From NCBI RefSeq assembly GCF_022965805.1, contig NC_133108.1:23589545-23653544 (forward strand): DNA of 64,000 nt. Direction: 5' to 3'. Numbering within the stretch: position 1 is the first letter of the stretch; every line of letters begins with the position of its first letter. The stretch is from Primulina eburnea (Eukaryota > Streptophyta > Magnoliopsida > Lamiales > Gesneriaceae). Shown here in pieces: positions 24,070 to 36,025 of this stretch. The notes under the pieces were generated by a model, which searched no databases, was not told where the DNA came from, and was given only the letters and a program-made list of their open reading frames with translations. The position numbers were made by a program, and so were the translations under genes.

Positions 24070-24800
24070 ATTATTAACAAGCTAACCGAATCTAATTTTC
24101 AAGACTGGTTGGGAAAATTGTTCTGAATTCGGAGAAAATGACACACTAATGTCAGTCCTGCTGAACTGACAAAGCATGCAAGATGGTAGGAACATAGTAT
24201 ACAAGCTAAAGTGTAACATGCTTGCTTCTATGTCAAATGAACTGTAGGGACAGTTAAAGGAAATTTTGAATGTTGTTGACATTCGAATGCACGTGCAAGA
24301 GTTGAATGGTGCATGAAACGATGCACACTATTTTAAAAGCTCATGAATACATGCATGCAAGATGGGGCTCTGGCCCATGAGCGTTGTGTACATATGATTG
24401 GGTTATTGAAAATGTGGTGAGTCTGGAATATGTGATTCCTAACGAGTTATTTGATAACATCAATTTGTTGACTTTCTCTTCCTCATTTGACGGGGTAATG
24501 GTGAACTTAAATTTGAATAAGATAGATGATGGCCTTGATGAGCTAGTCAATACGCTTATAACTTATAAGATCACCATAAAACATGAAATTATTGTTTTTC
24601 TTATGGGCATCTCGTCAGAAGAAAATGGACCACAAGGTAAGGGAAAGAAATGTTCTGCCCCTCACAAGAAAAACAATCTCAATAAGAGGCAAACTCTGAA
24701 AGACACTTAAAAGGGCTACGAAGCCAGATAAGTCAGAACATATTTATTTCACTGCAAGAAGTCCAGAATAAGAAATTATATGCGCCAGAATTGTTCTGGA
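24070..24800 (+). pseudogene. TE-4 gag remnant
   Basis: Aligned with TE-3 gag but full of stops; the longest open part is 24384-24710 (108 codons). It ends in a damaged basic region; the zinc knuckle near 24745 has lost several Cys. Not functional. Confidence 0.7.
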
Positions 24801-24808
24801 AATGATAA

Positions 24809-25761
24809 GTGAATGTCCGAGTAAACATGATTTCAACAACAAACAAAAGAAATTTAGATGATTCAAATCCCACACAAATATGGAACGCTAGACTAGGTCA
24901 TATTTCCCAAAGAAGGATGCACAAGCTAGTGGGAGAAGGCATGTTTTACTTGTCAGACATAAATTCTCTACATGCTTGTAAGTCCTGTCTAAATGGAAAA
25001 ATGACTAAGACTCCATTTAATGGAAACGTGGAACGAGCACATGGTCTACTGGATTTGATCCACACAGACGTTTGTGGCCCGCTAAGTGTTAGCACAAAAT
25101 ATGGGCAATCCTACTTCATTACCTTTACTGATGACCATTCGAGGTATGGGTGTGTTTATTTGATAAAACACAAATATGAAGCATTTGAAAAGTTCAAAGA
25201 ATTCAGATATGAAGTAGAAAATCAGCAAGAAAGAAGTATTAAGGCACTTCGATCTGATCGAGGTGGAGAATACTTAAGTGCTGATTTTTTGGGTTATCTA
25301 AAAGAGAATGGGATTCTCTCACAGTGACTCCACCAGCAACACCACAATTGAATGGTGTTTCTGAACGTCGAAATCGAACTTTGATGGACATGGTTCAATC
25401 TATGATGGGATTCACTGAAGTGCCTACATCGTTTTGGTGCTTTGCGCTTGAAACTGCGGCAATGTTGTTGAATAATGTCCATTCTAAAGCAGTGGATAAA
25501 ACACCATATGAGATATGGATGAGAAAACCTCCCAAATATTCTTACATGAGAATGTGGAGATATCTTGCTTACGTGAAGCAGATAGTGGGAGACAAATTGG
25601 ATAGCAGATCCACTTTATGCTACTTTGTAGGATATCCAAAAAATTCTGTTGGATATTATTTCTATCTTCCTAATGAAGCAAAATTGTTTGTTTCAAGAAA
25701 TGCCACCTTTATGGAAAGGAAATTTCTATTAGATAGAAAAAGGCAAGATGATAGAACTTGA
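24809..25761 (+). pseudogene. TE-4 integrase region
   Basis: 24809-25327 codes the pre-integrase domain (WNARLGHISQRRMHKL, CKSCLNGKMTKTPF) and the first half of the core (DLIHTDVCGPL, LRSDRGGEYLS). After a frameshift at about 25325, 25324-25761 continues with the third catalytic Glu region (NGVSERRNRTLMDMV) and the C-terminal part. Protease is absent. One frameshift plus a broken neighbour make it inactive. Confidence 0.83.
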
Positions 25762-27440
25762 AGAAATTTAAGATACTCCCTCAACTATAGTAGTTGAACC
25801 TAATCTCCAACAACCAGTAGTTGAAGTACAAGCTCCTAGGAGGTCTGATAGTGTTATGAGACCACCTGCTAGATATATGCTTCTTCATGAACAAGACCAT
25901 GATGAGTCTTGTGTTGGATATGATCCAATGAACTTTAAGGAAGCAATATCTGATACTGATTCAACCAAATGGCTTGAAGCCATGCAATCAAAAATGGACT
26001 CTATATATTCAAACCAAGTCTGGACATTGGTGGATCAACCTGAGAGAATCGTTCCTATAGGGTGCAAATGGATTTACAAAAGAAAGCTTGGGACGAATGG
26101 GAAGGTAGTGACCTTCAAAGCAAGGCTGGTTGCAAAAAATTATACTCAAAGGCAAGGAGTTGACTATGAGGAAATTTTTCACCAATTGCTATGTTTAAAT
26201 CCATTAGATTACTACTAGTCATAGCATCATGGTATGACTATGAGATATGACAAATGGATGTAAAGACTGCATTCCTCAATGGAGACATCAAAAAGGAAAT
26301 TTATTTGTCTCAACCTGAGGGATACACATCAATATGAAGTGAGCATAAGGTATGCAAACTTCAGAGATCAATATATGGTCTCATGCAGGAGTCAAGGAGT
26401 TGGAACCTCAGATTTGATGGCACTATAAAAGAGTTTGGTTTTGCTAAGAATGCTAAGGAACCATGTGTGTACAAGAAAGTTAGTGGGAGTGCAGTAACAG
26501 TCCTAGTACTTTATGTTGATGATATCCTGCTCATTGGGAATGATGTAGGATTACTGCAATCAACTAAAGTATGGTTAGCAAGTAAATTCTCTATTAAGGA
26601 CATGGGTGAAGCATCCTATGTATTGAGAATACAAATCTATAGAGATAGATAAAAAGGGATGTTGGAGCTCACCCAAGCCACCTATATCGATACCATTATA
26701 AAACGATTCTCTATGGAAGAGTCCAAGAGAAGATACTTAACAATGTATCATGGTATTACTCTATCTATAGTTATGTGTCCCAAAACTGATGAAGAGATAG
26801 AGATGATAACACGTATTCCATATGCGTCAGCTATTGGTAGTATCATGTATGGTATGATATCGACACGTCCTGATGTTGCTTACGCTTTGAGTGTTACAAG
26901 CAGATATCAGGCGAACCATGGTCCAATGCATTGGAAGGCCGTGAAAGATATTCTTAAGTGCTTGAGAAGGACTAAGAATTTGTTCATGGTCTATGGGTGG
27001 AGAATTGAAATTGGAAGGCTACACTGATTCTAGCTTTCAATGTGACGTAGATGAGTCGAAATCAACCTCTGATTTTGTATTCATGCTATATGGTGCGGCT
27101 GTATCTTGGAAAAGTTTCAAGTAAGACACCGTTGTGGATTCCACCACTGAAGATGAATACATTGTTGCATCTGATGCAGCAAAAGAGGTAGTTTGGATGA
27201 GGAATTTTGTCCAAGAGTTGGGCGTTATTCCTAATGGAGTTGATCCAGTCCCTTTGTACTGGGACAACGCTGGGGCCGTTGAGCAAGCAAAGGAATCAAG
27301 GTCTCATCAGCGATCCAAACATGTTCTGAGGAAGTTCCACATCATACGGGAGATTGTGGGAAGAGGAGACATATAAGTCGAAAAACTCCCCTCTGCAGAT
27401 AATGTTGTTGATCCACTTACAAAGCTCTTGCCATGACCAT
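25762..27440 (+). pseudogene. TE-4 reverse transcriptase and RNase H
   Basis: Pieces: RT N-terminus 25856-26218 (WIYKRKLG, FKARLVAKNYTQRQGVDYEE), a damaged middle, 26383-26652 with intact catalytic box LYVDDILLIGND (about 26511), thumb and connection 26659-27027, RNase H 27134-27376 (EDEYIVASDAAKEVVWMRNF). The connection reads PYASAIGSIMYGMISTRPDV. Stops and frameshifts throughout, but better preserved than TE-3 pol. Confidence 0.83.
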
Positions 27441-27489
27441 TGTTTGAAAAGCATCGCGAAGCAATGGGATTAAGGGTAGTGTGCTCTAG

Positions 27490-27503
27490 GGCAAGTGGGA
27501 GAT
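27490..27503 (+). other. Polypurine tract of TE-4
   Basis: GGCAAGTGGGAGAT directly before TGTTAGAG of the 3' LTR. Confidence 0.7.
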
Positions 27504-27925
27504 TGTTAGAGTAGATGCCCTGCAAGCCAACGGTTGGCTAGGGAATTATTGACTCAAGTGAAATAAACAATATTTATTTTAATATAATTTAACATTTTAT
27601 GGTCTTGTTATACTTTATCTGTATACCCATGCAAACAGTATAGATAAAGTCCTTGATTATGCTTTAATACGAATGAATCGTAATTCGATGTTGAAACTCA
27701 TTTGTAAACACTGCATATTCTAAATTCGTTCCTAGTCGATTCAGCCGCCTAAAACAAGGATAAAGGCCGCTTGAGCTCGAGACTAGCATGTGTGATGTTG
27801 TGTACTGCATTTCTTGGTAAGGGCATAGAGCTGTCCAAACATGCAGATGGGTAGTCATATGATGATTATACCGAACAACCCTCCCTCGGACTTTCCAAGT
27901 GGTTATCATTCATCGAGAGGATAAG
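27504..27925 (+). repeat. TE-4 3' LTR, first piece
   Basis: Matches 16671-17105 of the TE-3 LTR. Interrupted at 27925 by the gypsy LTR 27926-29930. The LTR part equivalent to 17106-17680 does not resume afterwards, so about 570 bp were lost. Confidence 0.8.
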
Positions 27926-29653
27926 TGTGGGGACCCGGACGCTAATCATTTTCTTAATCATCATTGGGATATAATTATCAATTCTGATAAACAGGGTCTA
28001 AAAATTTTTCTTTTTAAAATGCATCTGCGGAAGGTAATGGAATCTAAATAATATACATCTATGTATAAAAACTACATTTCAGTATAAAATTACAATACTG
28101 TACAAACTAGATCTAAGGTTCAATTACTAAATTCAAGTAAGAAAACCAAGTCTACAATAAGTCCGGAATCACCAAGCTAACTCATCTTCTCTCATCAGCT
28201 TCTTGACCCCGATCTAGCCCCACCTGTTGTCATGCACACATACAAAACAAGACAACAGCCGAAACTCTGGTGAGAATAAATCCCAGTATAAAACATGGTA
28301 AACATGCATATACATAAAATAAATCATGAATTATTCTATCATGAATCAATCTAAAAGCAATAGGTTTCATAATCTATTAAATCAAATCGAATAAGCATGC
28401 AACTCGAATCTGCTAAACATGCAACTCAACTCAAATCATAACAACATGCTATCATGACTGAAAGCAATAAAAACGGGTTTCATAGTCTATGAAACCACAT
28501 CCATAACCGCATGAAGTTCTAGTCCAATCATGTCTAGACTCGACTCAACTATAACTCTATGGATCCCGGTGTGAATAAGACATCAATGGCTGTCACCTAC
28601 CCTCCCACTCGGGGTGACTGTACGTCTTATTCCTAGACTTCGGTCTGAGCTGTATCAACGGCTGCAATAGGAGCCAGAGCTGCTCCTAAGCTGAGATACA
28701 CCGAACATCTAGATATTTGACAATGACTGTCAAACTTTCCTATCTCAAATGCAATGCATCATCATCTGTAAACAATGCATAATTATCTCAAAAGATTCGA
28801 ATACAATTCTATAAACAAATCATAATCATATCAAAAGATAAACAATAGGTCTAGTATATGATTTAGTTGGGAAACTCAATTAAAATATGATTTGAGTTAT
28901 ATCTTCCCAAATATCACATGAATTATACCTTTGTCGTCCCTGTCTGACGAAGACGAAATCTGGTATTCAACTCTGTCCATATCAAATCTGAAATGACAAT
29001 ATCGAATACGCTGTGTCAGTGAATAACTCAATACACAATCTGTTCTGATCAATACTCAAATCAGTATATAATCTGATCAATATCTGAACAAGATACAATT
29101 CAATTCGTATCATCGACATCACAATATAATCTAAATAATTACTGAGTCTGATCAATCTCAATCAATACTGAATCTGATCAATATCAATCTACTGATGTTT
29201 CGACGGCATAACAATAAAATCTGAATAACACCGTCAGTTCTGAACATTACAAATATAATACTGGAGCTCGTAATCTGTGTCAATACAATTCACACTCTGA
29301 ATACTATCACAATTCTGATATAGAATCTCAGTCAATATCTTTTCAAAATCATAACAATAACATAAACAATCTGTTCTTTAATCTGACTTAAATTCTATAA
29401 TGTCTACGGTAGCAGAAACGTCATATTTGAATCATATGCAATTCTCGCAACATCATATTCTCAAAACATCTCAAAACGTAATGAAACTTACGTCCTTGTG
29501 TAGCTTGTGTCACGAGGAACTCAGAAATGAAGTCGGATTTAAATTCTGCTAAACGGTTCTTGCACAATCGAAATCTAAAGGCGTGGGAAGTTTAGGGAGA
29601 ATTTCTCGTGCCTTGTTGCTGAGTTTTCTGAAGAAATAACGTGTCAAGCTCTT

Positions 29654-29663
29654 ATATATATAC
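29654..29663 (-). promoter_or_regulatory. TATA box of solo LTR 27926-29930
   Basis: TATATATA run followed on the minus strand by AAGAGC, 47 bp downstream of the nearest motif at 29711. Confidence 0.5.
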
Positions 29664-29710
29664 TGCATGCAACTCTGGAACCGTGGCCTTATTATTCAAG
29701 CTCACGCATG

Positions 29711-29918
29711 ACCGCGGGTGCGCTCGTGCCTCGTCGTATTTATCATTTTCTGAAATTCAAGACCGCGGGTGCGGTACATCCTAGACCGCGGGTGCGGTAC
29801 CACACCGCGGGTGCGGTCTTGTTCCTACTGCGGGTGCGGTCTTGCTTCGAATAAATTTGCCAACTTTCTGTCCATGCACCGCAGGTGCGGTCTTGTCTGG
29901 CACCGCGGGTGCAGTCTT
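29711..29918 (-). promoter_or_regulatory. ACCGCGGGTGCGGT motif array
   Basis: Seven copies starting at 29711, 29762, 29785, 29804, 29827, 29878 and 29902. Spacing within the clusters is 19-24 bp. The core ACCGCGGGTGCG is the same as in TE-5 LTRs although the LTR backbones are unrelated. Confidence 0.65.
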
Positions 29919-29930
29919 GCATTTTCCAGA

Positions 29931-31156
29931 ATCGTTTGTTCCCGTTGTAAGAATAAATGTTATTTTGAATCACAAGGAGTTGTGAACCCACGGCTAGTTG
30001 TATCCCTGAACCATTGAGAGTCACACAAGCACTGGATCGTTTGTTCTCGTTGAGAGAATAAATTCAAGTAGTTGAATTTATACATTATTATAGTAAATTC
30101 AAGGAGTTGAATTTATGATAATTAAATTTTGAGAAAATAAATTCAAGGAGTTGAATTTATAAGATAGTAAATTCAAGAAATTGAATTTATGAAATTTGGA
30201 GAGAATAAATTCAAGGAGTTGAATTTATAAAATTTGAGGATTTAATTTATTAAACTCAAAAGTTGAGTTTATTAAAAATTAAATTTTGGAAGTGGTAAAT
30301 TCAAGGAGTTGAATTTTTAATATTAAATTCAAATGTTGAATTTATAATATATTTAATTTATTAAACTCAAAAGTTGAGTTTATTAAATAATAATTTAAAT
30401 ATAGTGGAAAATATGTTTGATGGGCTTGTAGGAGTACAAGTCCAACATACTAAATAATTAAAGTTATTAATGGACTTTAATTAATTAATTAAACTAGTTG
30501 GACTAGCCCAATTAAATAATGAAGCCCATTAATGTTAATAATGGTAATTAGGTCATGGAATTTTTGACCTAAAGAAAAAGTCTCCACTTATTTGGATTGA
30601 GAGATTTTGAGAATCATAATCATAATCCTCCAAATATTTAGTTTACTTAATTAATTAAATTAATTAAGTTAATGATAATTAGAAAGATAAATAAGAATAG
30701 GATTCTTATTTTACGTGAATAGAGGATCCAAAAGATATGAATGCAAATTCATTGGGTTTCGGCTCTTCCCAATTCAAAACTCTCGAAAATCTCTTCTCAA
30801 AATCAAGGAAAAATTCGGCTTATAGTATTGAGTCGATTTCTTCTTCGTGTTCCATCTCTACGTAAAAGTTCTTTTAAATTTCTAGTACAATTTAGAAGAG
30901 GAACAAATATTCCAGTCGTGGACCGGATTAGGAGATTGAAGAAAGTTCGTAGGGAATCAACAAGAGCTAATCCGTTTATATCGGATTAGTTGGAGCCACG
31001 TGATTAATTTACAAAGGTATAAAATTTCAACACCCAATGAATGTTTTGTTAAAATCATACGAGCGCCCAAAGCAATCTATATTTTGATTGTCAAAATAAA
31101 TAAAAAATTTTAAAACTTCCGCTGCGTTTGGGCGTGTAGAAAACCGAGATCCAACA
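29931..31156 (+). repeat. TE-4 3' LTR, second piece
   Basis: Resumes in copia LTR at AATCGTTTGTTCCCG, a short tract repeated at 30034-30063. Continues through the marker GTGAACCCACGGCTAG, the hairpin row 30059-30383 and a promoter-distal part, and ends GATCCAACA at 31156. The frame 30741-30989 lies within the LTR and is not a gene. Confidence 0.78.
30059..30383. repeat. Nine-hairpin array in TE-4 LTR
   Basis: Nine inverted repeats in 325 bp, starting at about 30059, 30094, 30138, 30168, 30206, 30251, 30296, 30324 and 30363. Most have a 9-bp stem TAAATTCAA; two (30251, 30363) have TAAACTCAA with the matching change in the other arm. Loops are GTAG, GGAG, GGAG, GAAA, GGAG, AAG, GGAG, ATG, AAG. 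Confidence 0.8.
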
Positions 31157-31837
31157 GTAAACACCATGTTTCATTGGTAAGGGCATAGAGATGTCCATTC
31201 ACACAGATGGGTGATCATATGATGATGCACTGAAGAACCCTACCTCAGACTGTCCAAGTGGTTCTCAATTATCGAGTGAAATAGTCCGCAGTAATGGTTG
31301 TACACCATTAGTCATTTGATCCGGGACAATGTAAGGACTATACGTAGTATCATGCACTTTGATCTGTTTACCGACTCCATCGAGGTTCATCAGGTAGCGA
31401 GGTTGCGTGTAGTCTCGAAATACGTAGGAACAAATACATTGTAGTCGGGAATTCACCGTTTACCTATGGGTAAAGATATCCTACATGGTCTAATAAGTCA
31501 ATAGTGCAAGGAATCTCTGGCCGGAATAAGACATATGCAGTTTGGAAAGGTGTTTCCTCAGTTGCACATACCATGACACTATTACTCAAAGATAAATCAC
31601 ATCGCTATCAAATTCATATGCAACTCTCGATATATCAATGGTTGCAGATTCGATAGTGATATATGTGTTGAAGGGACTATAATGTACGCTAACCATGACT
31701 AAAGGTTTTTGTAGACACTATCAGTGATACCTAAGGGATCATGGAACGATGCTACTAGACGCTCTTACCGTGGTCCGATGGGTTGAATCAGAAATGAGTT
31801 CTGATATTTTTGATCAAGGTGTTGATGAAAAAAATTG
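31157..31837 (+). repeat. Third copia LTR, first piece (5' end missing)
   Basis: Begins mid-LTR (equivalent to 16985 of TE-3) directly after the end of TE-4's LTR, and runs to 31837, where a long gypsy-type LTR is inserted. It is a tandem second LTR of the same family with about 300 bp missing at the start. Confidence 0.75.
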
Positions 31838-32307
31838 TGTAGAACCCGAAAAATCAGATTACGTATAAGTCATGCATAATTTCTATTATTTAAATTAAAA
31901 ATGAATTTTTATGAATATATGAAGTGTTTTATTTATTTTAAAAGTAGATGTTTAGTTTTATCTTTTCAGGATAAATACGCGAGGTCGGACCGGAGTTTGG
32001 AGATTTGAGATAAGATTAATAATAAGAAAATATTCCCAAATTTAATTTAAGTTAAGGAATAATTTAATTTAAAGAAAAAGAATGTTTTAGAATTTATTTA
32101 ATTTATTAGAGCTAAGTTGGTAAATAAGTTCTTTAGGTTAATATTTAATTAAAGCTTAAAGTAAAATGTGTAAACAATGGAGGATGAATTAATCTAAGTA
32201 TAATATACTCAAGAAATTAAACATAGCATTTGAATATTTAAATTTGAGGTCATGTATGCCATGCAAGATTCTAAGCAAGATTCTAAACTAAATTAATTTG
32301 TTAATGC

Positions 32308-32386
<79 letters not shown>

Positions 32387-35061
32387 GGAGGTTTAAAATC
32401 TTAAACAATTAAAATGCAAGATTTAAACCATATCATACCATGAAAAAATTAAGAAGGAATCGGTCAACCTTTTTAAACAATTCAAATATGGAGTAAACCC
32501 ATTCAAGTCACCCTCAATGATCATTAAGGTGAATTTATTCTCTCATTTTTAATTCTCTAGTTAGTAGTAAATTCAAATGCAATAACACACCTCATTTCTC
32601 CTCAACTTATGAGTTTAGAAAATAGGCTGAACGTGCAGCAAGAATGAGGGCAAGAATCGGCAGCTAGGGGGAGAAGAAACAATTCAAAAACCCATTCAAC
32701 TCCTTCACTTGTAACTCTCAACTAAATGCACTTCAAGACTCCTTTAACACCTCTTGTAACCTTCATCCTCATTACCTAGCAGCCCTTCATCCATAATTTC
32801 GAAATTTACAGAAGAGAACAGCAGCTAAAAATCGAGAATAGCAGCATAAAATAAAGAGAGAAATTTCCACTCCGACTCCGCCGCTCGTATTCGTCGTATT
32901 GATTTGTTTTCTTCAAAACAAATTCCAGGCATGTATAGATTGCTTCTTTTCTCTTCAATCAAGTCCTATAAATATTTTTAAACATTATATGTTCAGGATT
33001 CATGAGAAAAAAAAGAAATTTGGACAGCAACTACACAAAATTTTATGCACAGAATTTTTTTGACTTCCTCTTTGTGTCTCACGGTTTTGGCTTGTTTTGT
33101 GGTTCAGCAGGTTGGCTCATTTTCCAGGCACCCACGGCTGTTGCTAGGCATGATTTAGAGTATGTTAGGGTGTTTTTGATTCATTGGTTTGAGTCCAAAC
33201 ATTTCAAATAAAAGCATGACAGCAACTATTTCCACAAACTACAGATTTGGTCCACGGTTTTTGTTCTTGGTTGGTTAATGAGTGTGTTTGAATCTTGGCT
33301 GTCCTAGGGGCTGTAGCCATGGTTAGAACCCTCCCTTATCATGTCTAGGACGTGAACAAATCACCCTTTCAAGGTTTGGTTCACGGCTTCATCAGATTTC
33401 CATTTACATGACAAATGTCCCTCGGTTTTGAAATTTCCGAAATCTGTAGGAGTGTGTTTCGGTTTTTGAGTGTTTGAATGGATGATGGTTGGATTATAGC
33501 CCATAGCCATGGTTCATAAAACACTCCAAAATGTCAAGATCGAGCCATGGTCGAACAAATTACCCTTGGAACGAGACAAGACAGTAAAATATTTCAATAC
33601 AAAACACTCCACCACAAGGGATGCTCTCGGCTGGTATGCTGACTGTCCTAGGAGGTTGCTGTGGTTGTGGTTGGCTTTTAGCCCTTACCCATGGTCCAAT
33701 CCATGCCTTAAAATGTTGGTAAGAGTCTTTGGTCGGTGGTTCAGGCCAATGGTCATTAAATTTCAGAGTTTACACCACAAACACACAAGCTGCTGCTACT
33801 GTATTTTGACAGCAACTTTCAGTTTCGGTTTTGGTGCTTGTTTGAGTTCTTGGTTGGCTTTTATCCCATGGCCTTGGACTGGACAGTATCTTAATGAGTT
33901 AGTAAAGTCATGTTTTTGGCCGTTTGTGATTCGGTTGAGTTTAGAGGTCGTACGAGAATTTACGGTGCAATGTGCCAAAATGACTCTCAAAAGAGTGTTT
34001 TATGTTTTTGGATTCCATTCACCAATTTTCGTGTACAGCTATCATCATGAACATTTTTCAGTATGTTAGGGGTATTTTTAATCATGGTTAAACGTCGGTT
34101 TAATGTTGGTTCGGGTTGATACAAAGCCATGATTGAAAAATTAAGTTGTTGGTCATAATCGTCTTGTTTTTGGTTCGATTGTCAAGTTTTGGTCAAGATA
34201 AGATTATTTGCATGTGTCACATATTAGAATTAAGTCGCTGCAAGCCTGGGAGCGATCCAACTCATCCGGTAAAAATAAAGTTATAATTATATTACGTGCA
34301 TAAAAATATAAAATGTTTATTTTTGAGATATATGTGATATGTCTTGTGGCCACCTTACATTTATGGGTTTGGAAGTCGGTAGGTGCAACCGAGGACCTCT
34401 CCACCCGGTGACTTACGACCGGTTTACGATTATGTATGGGTACGGATATCCAGTCCAAGGGATGTGGTGATCTCTACAGCCCAGTATACTGTGGTTTAGT
34501 CTGATCAGGCGCTCACGTTATGTTATGAGCCACTTGCTTAGAAACATTATCTCTACCAGAAATTATGATATGATATGACAGAGCTCTATTGAGCAAAGTT
34601 TTTACGTATGATTTTCAGATATGCACATAGTTATAATTATTCATTATACGATTTTCACCATGCGCTTTACGATACCATATTTTTACGTTGCATGCGATTT
34701 TATGATATTTTTACTTGTTATTCACGATATATACATGCATGTTGAGTCTTTAGACTCACTAGACTTGATTGTTCAAGGTATTGATGAGGTCGAGACTGCG
34801 GGCGGAGACCAGTGAGCTATTTTGGAACAGTGTAAACCCGAGGACCTCATTCTTTAGTTATGCACCTTTTATCGTCCAAACTAAATTTTGTTATGTTGGA
34901 TTATTTTAAGTTGTTGTTGGAAACACAATGTTGACTTCCGCTGTTATTTTAAAGTTAAAATTATTTACATGTTTATTTTATAAATGAAGCAAGATAATTA
35001 TTTATTTAGAAAAATTTTTATAATTCCGCTAAAATATGAATACGAAATACGGGCCTTTACA
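31838..35061 (+). repeat. Long solo LTR, 3224 bp, probably gypsy
   Basis: TGTAGAACCCGA to GGGCCTTTACA, flanked by AATTG (31833-31837) and AATGG (35062-35066). The uninterrupted copia LTR has AATTGGGG here, so this is a duplication with one change. A second copy starts at 62877. No coding domain inside; the open frames at 33002-33211 and 33509-34069 have no recognisable motif. The TGTA-CCCGA start resembles the Tekay-type LTRs here, hence the gypsy guess. Confidence 0.75.
32312..32385. repeat. (AT)n microsatellite
   Basis: About 74 bp of pure AT inside the long solo LTR. The related LTR at 62877 has only a short AT-rich stretch (ATACATAATAAG, about 63375-63388) at the corresponding place. Confidence 0.9.
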
Positions 35062-35678
35062 AATGGGGCTAACTATGGTAAGCCCGAATAAGAATAAATG
35101 TTATTCTGAATCACATTGAAATGTGAACCCACGGCTAGCTGTATCCTTGAACCATTGAAGGTCACACAAGTATCGGATTCTGTGTTTCCGTTGAGATAGT
35201 CAAATTTCAAGGAGTTGAAATTTGACGACTATAGTTTGATGGAGATCAAACAGAAAGCTTATGAAGGAGTTTATAAGCTGATTCCATGGGATGGAATAAA
35301 TGTAAGTTATCATGATTGCTAAATAAGGTAGGAGAATAGATCTGCCTATTTTATGAAGAGCTCAATAAAAATGACAGCTGCCAAATATGGTAACTGCCAT
35401 ATATGGTAAGTTCTAAATTTGGTAAATGAAAATTTTGGTCTTCGAAATTTTCGATTTTCATTATATGAACAAGATTTGTATCTTTAGTATATCGGCACTC
35501 TCGGATCGTTGATCGGGGTTATAATCAGTTCAGAATCATTTTTTTGTGAATTTAGAATTTATTAATTAAATGATTGTGCTAGTGCTAGTAGTAGTGACTA
35601 CTAATATGCACAAATTCTCATATATGTTCTAGAGGAGTCTAAAATTAAATTAACCAATGAATTAATTTATAAATTAAA
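35062..35678 (+). repeat. Third copia LTR, middle piece
   Basis: Picks up after the long solo LTR, contains the marker GTGAACCCACGGCTAG and four perfect hairpins (35199-35297), and ends where the solo LTR 35679-37896 is inserted. Confidence 0.78.
35199..35297. repeat. Four-hairpin array with GGAG loops
   Basis: Back-to-back inverted repeats: 35199-35226 (12-bp stem GTCAAATTTCAA, loop GGAG), 35234-35251 (stem GTTTGAT, loop GGAG), 35256-35279 (10-bp stem AGCTTATGAA with one G-T pair, loop GGAG) and 35281-35297 (stem ATTCCAT, loop GGG). Stems are unrelated to each other, loops nearly the same. Confidence 0.82.
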
Positions 35679-35813
35679 TGTAATGCCCGAGAAGTTAATT
35701 AACGTAATCTGAGATGATTTGTTGATTATGACTTGATGTAATTATAGCCGGGCCAGTTCGAGATCAAATTGGAAAAAAATTATGAGGGACACAAGATTTG
35801 GGCCGAATGTCAT

Positions 35814-35982
35814 TCGCCCGGGCGGGAGTTAATGACCGCCCGAGCGAGAGGGTTTAATGGTAGAAAGCCGAGAGTCCTTCGCCCGGGCGGCACTTTTTGT
35901 CCGCCCGAGCGCGCATGTAGAATTGTGAGGGCCGAGAGTGCTTCGCCCTAGCGAGCAAGTTTTGACCGCCCTAGCGAGCGAC
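35814..35982 (+). promoter_or_regulatory. Paired CGCCCGGGCGG / CCGCCCGAGCG motif array
   Basis: Three units at 35814-35851, 35878-35917 and 35940-35982. Each is a left arm (CGCCCGGGCGG or CGCCCTAGCGA), a spacer of about 10-12 bases ending TTNNTGA or similar, and a right arm (CCGCCCGAGCG or CCGCCCTAGCG). The third unit has matching changes in both arms (GGG to TAG, GAG to TAG). Array ends about 45 bp before the TATA run. Confidence 0.65.
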
Positions 35983-36025
35983 GTGCAGCATGAAGAATAA
36001 GCCACTTGCCTTTCATGCGAGATGT

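Larger units (their letters stand above)
27926..29930 (-). repeat. Gypsy solo LTR, minus strand, U3 end truncated
   Basis: Starts TGTGGGGACCCGGACGC (the LTR end read backwards) and matches the reverse complement of 37896 leftward, so it is the same family as the solo LTR 35679-37896. No TGTAATGCCC end is found: the LTR breaks off at about 29930 next to copia LTR sequence. Contains a TATA box (29654-29663, minus) and seven ACCGCGGGTGCGGT-type motifs. No internal gypsy sequence adjoins it. Confidence 0.8.
23770..31156 (+). mobile_element. TE-4, copia element, sister of TE-3, no 5' LTR
   Basis: Starts abruptly inside the leader (23774-24069), then gag, pol, polypurine tract and a 3' LTR (27504-27925 plus 29931-31156) split by a gypsy solo LTR. 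It shares leader, gag and pol order with TE-3 but is clearly diverged. The missing LTRs between TE-3 and TE-4 suggest deletion between tandem or nested relatives. Confidence 0.78.

Noticed and set aside
30741..30989. 82-codon frame
   Set aside because: Inside the TE-4 LTR and not conserved at 18300-18600 of the sister LTR.
33509..34069. 186-codon frame
   Set aside because: Lies inside the long solo LTR, no recognised motif, Trp/Phe-rich composition typical of AT-rich chance frames. The second LTR copy stops short of this point, so it cannot be tested here.
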